DNA of 64,000 nucleotides from Molossus alvarezi (Eukaryota > Chordata > Mammalia > Chiroptera > Molossidae), in assembly GCA_037176705.1 (NCBI GenBank), contig CM073907.1, positions 12,307,001 to 12,371,000 on the forward strand, in the 5' to 3' direction. Shown in pieces: positions 24,701 through 34,000 of the stretch. The translations under genes were made by a program, and so were the position numbers. Under the pieces are notes generated by a model. The model was not told the DNA's origin and did not search any database. It was given only the letters and a program-made list of their open reading frames with translations. Position 1 is the stretch's first letter. The number at the start of each line of letters is the position of its first letter.

Positions 24701-27700
24701 GCCATGAAATCATTGCTGCGGTCCTGAATGCTCCTGGGATTTCAGCAAAGACCTGAAGTAAAACATGCAGCTCTTCCACTGAACATCACAAAGGGAACCC
24801 AGCCCGGCCGGTGGGGCTCAGTGGGCTAAGCGTTGTCCCAGGGACTAAGACTCAGGTCCTGGTTCAATCCCAGTCAGGGCACATGCCCAGGTTGCGGGCT
24901 TGTGCAGGAGGGGGCGTACAGGAGGCAGCTGATCCATGTTTCTCTCTCTCTCTAAAAAGTCAATTAAAACGTATTTTATAAAAAAGGGAACCCAGCCCTG
25001 GCAGGTTTGGCTCAGCAGTTAGCGTGTCGGCCTGCAGTCCAGAGAGACCCGGGTTCGGTTCCTGCTAAGGGCACGTACCTCTGTTGCAGTTTGTCCCCGG
25101 CCCTGGTTGGGTCATGCAGGTGGCAACCACTCGATGTGTCCCTTTCATGTCGATGTTTCTCTCTCTCTCTCTCCCTCCCACTCTATCTGAACAAAATATG
25201 GAAAAATGTCCTTGGGTGAGGATTAAAAAAAGGGAACCCAATTCCATTTTACACTTGGAAGCTGTGTCATTTCATAGGCTCCCCTTGTCTCTGGTGTGCA
25301 TATTGATCAACCTCACAGGAACACTGTCACTGTCATTTTCTACATGATTTTATCCAGAGGGCAGGAAGTATTTCTTGCGTATGATACATTATGCGCTAAC
25401 TATTCTTATAAATAGGATCATCTTTTAAAAGTGTAAGAGTTTGCTATATGAAGGACACTTGAATTTTTCAGGAAAGCAGAAAATGCTTTTACAAAACCAA
25501 TCATTGGTCAGTTCGTAGATCTGAGTTTTCTAGATTTTTTTTTTCTGTAGAATATCTTTCTCATGGATATGTGCCCAATGTTCATAAATTGGTTGATGTT
25601 CCAAATCTTGTTAATATGTTAATAATAACAGGAAAAACCCAGGAACAACAAAAAAACCTCTGTTGCTAAATTACACTCAAAGAAGCATCAAGGTCTTAAA
25701 AAGTGACTTAATCATTCTGAGCCCTGGTTGCTTCATCTGTTGAGTGGGGATTAAAACGGTGCCCACCTGGCAGGTAACTGGGACAGGGGTGGGGGGGACA
25801 ATGCCCATCAGGGGCTGGGGTGGTGCCTGGCACACAAGGAGCATTCACCAAATGTTATGATCTCTTTCATCAACGACCACACAGATTCATGGAGTCCTGT
25901 GATGCGACGCCAGGTGTCCCACCAGCATCACGGCAAGCAGAGGGGCAGGCTGGTGAGGTGCTCTAGAGATTCCTACGATAATAAATGTTTTCTTTTCCAT
26001 GACATCACAGGATACAAAGAGGAAAGAACTCCAAAGATGCCAACACCTCCATGGAACATTAAACCTGGCAGATCCCCACTTTTCTATCCCCCAAACACCT
26101 GACAGGCTGGAAGAGTTCAAGAGAGTTGCAGGAATCCCATCTGCAGGGAAACCAAGAGCAGGCCAGCTCTGTTCCACCCCTACCAATTTTCTCCAAAAAC
26201 CCACACCACTATCCGAAAGCACCTCATGGCTTTCTTGTTCACTAGCTCCTCCCACCAGGTGCACTCGCCCTGTGGTGGGAGCCCCCACACCCTGTCCCCT
26301 GCAGCAGCACCTGGGATACTGGCCAGCTGACTGAGGGAATAAACAGAATCTCCCAACATCTGGGATGAAGTCAGGTGGCAGTTGTGAAATACTGAGAAAA
26401 ACTCAGCTGTACATAGAAGCTATTTCTTTCTCTCAAAAATTGCTTTCTGAATCACCTTTGAAATGGTTTTCTTAATATTATATTAGTTAACAATTATACT
26501 TTGCATATTTTATCATTCTTATAATCTGGATAAATAAAAAAATTAGCATAAGCATCATAATGGAACTTAAGCTAATCGTACATTAGGTTTTATGCAAATA
26601 AGGGACCCCTCGAAGAGAGACTCCAAAGTTAAGATGATAATGTTTCTCAGTTTGCATGAAAACGTGGTACTGTTTTATAGACTTTTACATTAACAAGTAA
26701 TGAAAGGACATTTGAGTCTTGATAACATTTTCCAATTCTCCTACACTTATTAGATTACAAAATAGATCCACGTATAAGAGTGTATCTCCATTCATTTCAA
26801 ATACACGGTGGTTGAATAATTACAGCACTCTGCCTTGAGGAGAAATGATGTTGAGAAATGACAGACGCCACTTAAACAAACCTGATACATATGTACGCGG
26901 TCATTCCATAAAAACATACTGAAAACTGCCCTGGCCGGTTTGGCTCAGCGGTTGGAGTGTTGGCCTGCGGACCAGAGAGTCCTGGGTTCGGTTCCCGCTC
27001 GGGGCACGTACCAAAAAAAAAATACTGAAAACTCACCAACCAGCAACACATACACGGAACCTTCCAGGGCCACGAGACTCACCGTTCTGGACTTCAACAT
27101 GTGACTGTGCACATGTCGTTTACAAGTCAGACACCCAAAGCCGGCTGTCGGCTGTCCGATACTTACAGCCTGAGCGTCCTCATCGTCAAACGCAAGCAGC
27201 TCGAGAGTGGAGTCCCCTTCCAGCGGCCGGTCCAGGTCCCACAGCTCACCATTGACTCTGGCTATGACTGTGCTTTCGGCCAGGTCCCGACTAGTGAGAG
27301 AAAAGTCGCCTGGCAGTTAACCCTGTCACAGGCTATCACGATTCGTTAAACCAAAAGATTAAAAGAACTTCCAGGAGTTCTTTTTTTTTTTTAAAAAAAA
27401 AAAAAGCGGACAGAAAGTACAAATGCAAACTAATGGGACAAATCATTTTTATTTTGTAACATTTATTTTAAGTACAAGAGTAATATTATGTTCGCGAGAA
27501 AGGACAAAGAATAAAGTTACGCTCACAGATGTATCTTCCCACCCAGAGATAACTGCTCATAACATGCTGGTACAGTCTTCTCTATACCCACCTCTCCTTC
27601 ACACACACACACTCACACATCTCTTTTTTTTTTTTAAATACATGGTTGCCATGGTAATCTTATTGCCTGCTCTTTCACAGCTACGCCATCGGACAGACTT

Positions 27701-28042
27701 CCAAGAGTCCAGAAGTATCACATCTGTCGAGCAAGCTGCCATTGCTGCACCGACATCTCCACGCAGAGTCTTCTGGGACCGTTGTCTGGGGCTGAGCCCT
27801 CAGGCGCGAAGCTGCTCGGGCACAGGACACGTGCCTTTGAAGGATTTCTGATACACACGGCCTGAGTGTGCCACGTCTAGGCAGCCTCAAAGATTTTTTA
27901 AATCTCTGCCAATTTGATGTTGATAGTTGTTTTTTAATTTGATTTATCTGATTATTAACTTTAGGAGATGTTTATCAGCCATTCTTACTTTTAGGAACTA
28001 TCCGTGCCCTTTGTGTGTTTTCTATTGAAGTGTTAATCTTTC

Positions 28043-28077
<35 letters not shown>

Positions 28078-31000
28078 CGCATGCATTTTAAATAGCATTT
28101 ACTGTTGTTTGAAACATGACAATAATAATATATTAAGAGAAGAAACCTAGAGAGCACAGAAAAGCACAAAGAAAAGGAAAACACCCTCAATCCTATCACC
28201 CAGAAATTACTGTATGTCTTTCTAGGTTTTTGAAAAATATATATGCCAATACAAAATCTTTAATAGTATCACTCTGTGTATTATATCTGGTAACCTACTT
28301 TTTAAATTTACAATAAGTCACACTTTCCCTAACAGGAGAGACTTCTAAAACATGCTACTTAATAGTTGCAGAACCAAGACTTGTTTATAAACCCACTATT
28401 GCTGGTCATTTTGGTTATTTCTTTGTGGGGTTTTCTTTTTGGCAACATCAGGTAATACTGTAGGGAACATTCTTGAACATACATCTTAGTATTCAATTAT
28501 TCTTTTCAGCAAAAATCCTAAAAGTAAAACTGCCGGGACAAGGGAAATGACTTCAAGTGACTTCTGTCAGAATACATCGCCCAGTTGTCCTATCAGGAAA
28601 AGTGCAAGAGTATCTTTTCTCTGCGCTCTGGTCTTAAGTGCGACTACACTGTGTCATCTTGAAATGTGCTGTTTTGCCCTGGCCGGTTTGGCTCAGCGGT
28701 TAGAGCATCGGCCTGCGGTCCTGAGAGACCCGGGTTCGGTTCCCGCTAAGGGCATGTACCTCGGTTGCAGTTTGTCCCCAGCCCTGGTTGGTTGTGCGGG
28801 TGGCAGCCACTCGATGTGTCTCTTTCACGTCGATGTTTCTCTCTCTCTCTCTCTCCCTCCCACTCTATCTGTACAAAAAAATGGAAAAATGTCCTCGAGT
28901 GAGGATAAAAAAAAAAAAATAATAAAAAAAAAAAATAAATGTGCTGTTTTAATTGCGTCTGAGTCCCACGAGCAGCGGTCTGGCACTGTGGCTAATAGCA
29001 CACCCTGTGCTGTCAGGCCGAGCTGGGTTAAACATTGGACAATTTGCTCAGCTTCTCTAAGCTCGGTTTCCTCATCTGTAAAATGGGGATTCCGAGTCTT
29101 CCCGAGATTAGAGTGATGGGGCCGCCCTCCCACAGCCTCTTATTTCCTAGGCTCTCAGCCCACTGAATTGAGGGCAAGAGGAAGGAGCCAAGCACAAAAG
29201 CAGGGAATAAAGGAGTGAGAAGTCTGTGCCTGGAAGAACCCTTTCAGGGAGATCACCTTCCCTGCAGACCTGAAGCAAACAGACCAGAAGCCTCCTACAC
29301 TCAACTGCTTGTGGGAATTGTGTTGCCACACAAGCTACAAGCCCAGCTTACCACACCTCTGACTGCCTGACTTTTTGTTATTACCCCCCCCGCCCAAGGA
29401 TATTTTTCTATTTATCTTCAGATGGGGGGGGGGGGATGTGAGAGGGACACATCAACTGGTTGCCTCCCACACGACCCCAACCAGGGGACGAACCGCAACC
29501 GAAGTATGTGCCCGTGACCGGAAGCGAATCCGCGACTCTGGTCCACGGGCTGATGCTCTACCACTGAGCCAAACTGTCCAGGTTTGCCTGCTTGATTCTT
29601 AAAGGAGCCTCAGCCCCATGCCTGCACCAGCAGGAGCTGGGCTATGCCAGCTGTACAGCCTCCAGAAGGACAAACAGCTCCACACACGTGACAGACAAGG
29701 GTTAGGGACAACTCTGAATCTCCCGAGGAGCAAAATCAGGGCCCACAAAGGACTGGACTACAGAGCTGCTCCCACGGAACAGAGGGTGGTCAGACGGGCA
29801 GACCCAAGCGCTACCCACACCAGGCTGCGGGCTCCCGCGGCTGCCAGCAGGATCTGAGGGCTTCTGCACTCGCCTGCTGCATTGCTCCTTCTTTCCAACC
29901 AGACACTTTCACTGTGACCGCCTCGTGCTCACTCCACCACTCTATGGACGTGTGGCGGGGCAGTCGTGGTCATCGGCTGACTGGTGGCTGAAGTGCATGG
30001 GGCCGGCCTCACGGGGGTGGCTGTGCACATCACTTGGAAATCGCCGGTTTTCGGCGGGAGGGACCCGGAGTTGTCCCACTTGGGGAGGGAGTGTGTGGGA
30101 CGAAGACAGTGGTGCTCACGGAGGGGCATGCCGTGGCAGTCGTGGTCCCTCAACCATTCTTCCTCTTCCCCAGTGACAATGCTAGTCTAGCTAAACGTGT
30201 GGCTGGCAGAGCAGCGACATTTCCACGCTCTACAGCTAGGGGGCCGAAAGGTGAGCTAACAGGATGTGAGCGGAAATCGGTGTGCCACTGTGGGCTCTGG
30301 GCCTCAAAGCCTCAGTTCTGCGGCTGCTCTTCCCCCCACTGCAGGTGAGTCCCAGCTTCCAGCCCTGGACACGGCCAAACCCGAACTAGGGTGGAACGTT
30401 GCTCCTACCTCACACGTTCTGCTTAGAAAGGCCTATGATCCCCAAGCAGGAATAATTACCTATACGATCAACTGCCCGTGAACACGCAGCATCACTTAAT
30501 AAAGCTATTATTTTAGCGTTATTTTATATCCAGCCACTTCACTGGATCCTTACTTATCCCAATAGTTTCTCAGTGAATACTGTTCCCTACTGTACTTCCT
30601 TAGTTTCCTCCTGTTTAATTGTTCTTTTTCTAACTGCCCGAGTTAAAGCCTTGGCCGTTGCTCTGCATTCTCTCATCTGAAATAACGCCTTCACGCTGCG
30701 GACCTGTTTCTGATCGCCACTTTGGATGCAGTCCACAGATTTTGAAACATCTCCTCATTAGAAGTATTTTCTGCCCTGGCTGGTTTGGCTCAGTGGTAGA
30801 GCGTCGGCCTACGGACCAATGAGTCGCGGGTTCGATTCCGGCCAAGGGCACGTGCCTCAGTTGTGGTTCGTCCCCAGCCCTGGTCAGGTCATGCGGGAGG
30901 CAGCCAGTCGATGTGTGTGTGTGTGTCTGTCCCCCCCCCCCCCAATCTATCTGAAAATAAAAAGGAAAACATATCCTCAGGTGAGGATTACAAAGAAGTA

Positions 31001-34000
31001 TTTTCTGAGAATTCTGTGCTTGTTTTTATTTCCTTTCACTCGAGTTATTTGAAGAGGTTTTTTGCCGATGTCCCAGTTCTACGGTTTATTCAGTTTTGCT
31101 GTCACTTCATCTGGTTACTGAGCTCATGACCGACTACATTTTCCTCCCAGAATGTGAACCATGTTTTTGCATTTTATTAAGATTCTGAGGAGCCAAAAGC
31201 ATGACCCCAGGGGCGGAGAGAGAAGTCCACTCTGCCTACAGAGCACAGAGCCCAGTGAGTGGCCCCTCAGTCTACCTGACAGTGTTATTACTGAACACGT
31301 ATAATCTTATATTTTGCCTATTTGTTCTGTCAACTCAGAGAAACACATTGAAGTCTGTGCTCTTGGGTTTCTGTCATTTCATGTTTCTTATTTGATGCTA
31401 TGTTATTTAACTCATCAAGGTTTGTGACAAATAATCAGTGTGGATTATACTGCTCATCTCTTTTTAAAATAAGTCTCAATTATCCATGATTTGGGCCTGA
31501 ATTGTGCTTTCTGGTGGTAAAATGATGGACGCTGCTTTCTTCTCTCTGGTTTGCTTGCTACGGCTCTGCCCAGCCTCTGTCTGGGACAATTTCACTTTCC
31601 AGACGCTCCTGCAACCTCTCTGTAGGACCTACAACCTGACTCTTTACCAGTTAACGTGAAATTATTTTTTGCCTCAAAACCCACTTTTCTCTAGCACAAG
31701 TATCTGTCTCTTCTGGAAAATATGGCAATGGGTTGGGAGGTGCCTTTCAGGTACACAATATGATAGTATCAAAAAGACATACAATCATAACCATGGCTTT
31801 CAAAGGAAATCTGAGAAGTTCAACTGTTACAAAGTTTGCTGGTAAAATAGCAGAGGCTTATTTACATGGCAGTTTTGAGATATCGCGTCTATAGAATTAT
31901 ACTCAATGCCAGGCATTTCATGCGAGAAATTAACATGAGTCAAAACAACATAACTTCACTAATGTATTTCATTTCTAGGAAGGTCAAAATACTTATTTCA
32001 GGCTGTTAATAGCCCTAACACAGACATCTTCAAGTCTAAAATTAATAAGCTTTCTGTACATTTCTAGAGACACTTTAATTCTTCAGAGTATTTTCCATAT
32101 ATACAGTATTTCACTCAATCTTCACAATCTCATAAAATAAATGGGGAAAGTATTATTATTTCCACAGAATAGGTAAGAAAACAGGCTTGGAAAGGCTTAG
32201 GGATCTGCCCAAGTTGGTTCACAGAACTACCCATGTTTAGTTACTGCTGGAACAATGGCTTGGAGTTAAGTTTCCTGACCCCCTAGTCTATCAAAAGGCC
32301 TGTGAAAACTCATGGAAATATCTCAATAAACAAAGGCAATGTAATGTGGCCTGGCAAGGATTATACATTTTTCTCTATGTATTTTTACCCGAACTTTAAA
32401 AATTGAGTGTTTAGAGAGTAGGAGATTGTGTTCTGATATTTGACTACTTATTTAAATGGCCTCTTTAGAAGCCAGAGGGGTAAAAAATTAACTGATTTCA
32501 TTTAATGTATTCAATGAGTAAGGAAAAAAAACAAGACTTTAGTGGTCCCTAGGAACAACAAGTCTGGCACAATACTTAATAGCAAGTATCCTCTCCAAAC
32601 TATGGTTTACCTAATATCGGCAGCCACTTGGTAGGGTGTTGTCTTCCAGATTTCCCCTTCCACTGTCTCCCCGTCAGCCACTCTCACTGTGATCACTTTG
32701 CCTGCTTTCCCCTTTTGCTCATAGATGGCAAATAACAGCTGGTTATCTTTCTTCAACTTTTCGAAAAGCTTCAATCTCTCCTTTATGAAGTCCGGTTGAT
32801 TTTTTACCTGAAATTCATCAGAATACACAAAGGTTGACATACATAGACCACTTCTTTTCTCTCTGCTCAGCTGTAAGCCCCGCCCCCTTCCAGCCCGCAT
32901 GCGCTAGGCCATTACCCGCGAGGTAATGATGCTATCACTCTACTTCCCTCTCTCTCCTCCAGAAGACCCCTCTCTCTCCTCCAGAAGACCCCTCTCGTCT
33001 CCTTCTCAGCTCCCAGGGGCCAGCTCAAAGCCCAGGGTCCCGAACTATGACACCCATTGGCATCTCCCTTCTCCACACATTGTAGAGTCACATAATTCAA
33101 CACGTTCATATAACATCTTCCTTTGTTCTCTAGTTGTTCCTTCTGCTTCTGTGTGAACTCCTCAACCAAGCTGAGCCCTCTGAGCCATGTATTCCTCCTC
33201 TGTGCCCACCACATGTTGACACTCCATAAATACTCACTGGCTGTTTGAATGATTTATATAAAAAGCAAAGTAGGCCCTGGCCTGTTAGGCTCAGGGTTAG
33301 AGTGTCAGCCAGTGGACCAAACAGCTGGCGGGTTCAATTCCCAGTCAAGGGCACATACCTGGGTTGTGGGTTCAATCCCCAGCCCTGGTCGGGGTCGTGC
33401 AGGAGGCAGCCAATCGATATGTCTCTCTCACATTGATGTTTCTCTCTCTTTCTCTCCCCCTTCCTCCCTTCCACTCTATCTAAATATCAATGGAAAAGTA
33501 TCCTTGGGTGAGGATTCACAACAAAAAAAAGCAAAGTAGCCAGTTTACTCAACACGAAGGAAGAGCTCACAGCTCCGTGACAGGCTCATCTCTAAGTGAA
33601 GTCGTCTTGAATCTAAGGACTGCAAAGTGTCAAATGTACAACTGTACCTCAATCGGTCACTGAATTGGTGTTTGTTTTATGGAAAAAGAAAAACCCTGGG
33701 TTATTAACTATATGAGACTGTTTCAATTACAGGTAGGGTTTTTTGTTTTGTTTTTTTTTATCCTCACCCGAGGACACTTTTCCATTCTTTGTTCAGGTAG
33801 AGTGGGAGGGAGAGAGAGGAAGAGAGAGAGAGAGAAACATCGACGTGAAAGGGACACATAGAGTGGCTGCCACCTGCACGACCAACCAGGGCCAGGGACA
33901 AACTGCAACTGAGGTACATGCCCTTAGTGGGAACCGAACCCGGGTCTCTCTAGACCACAGGCCAATGCTCTAACCGCTGAGCCAAACCGGCCAGGGCACA

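Larger units (their letters stand above)
22057..27166 (-). other. TARS3 intron 4
   Basis: Two lone SINEs, a stacked pair, a head-only SINE and an MIR remnant. 23030-24780 and 25870-26900 are unique with nothing recognised. Confidence 0.85.
27291..32610 (-). other. TARS3 intron 3
   Basis: Three SINEs, two old-repeat copies, two MIR remnants and a (GT)n run. 29600-30770 and 31010-32070 hold nothing I recognise. Confidence 0.85.

Noticed and set aside
28547..29116. Plus-strand ORF of 189 codons
   Set aside because: Runs mostly through a VES SINE and an MIR; the typical SINE-head translation [11 protein letters not shown] recurs at many SINEs here.
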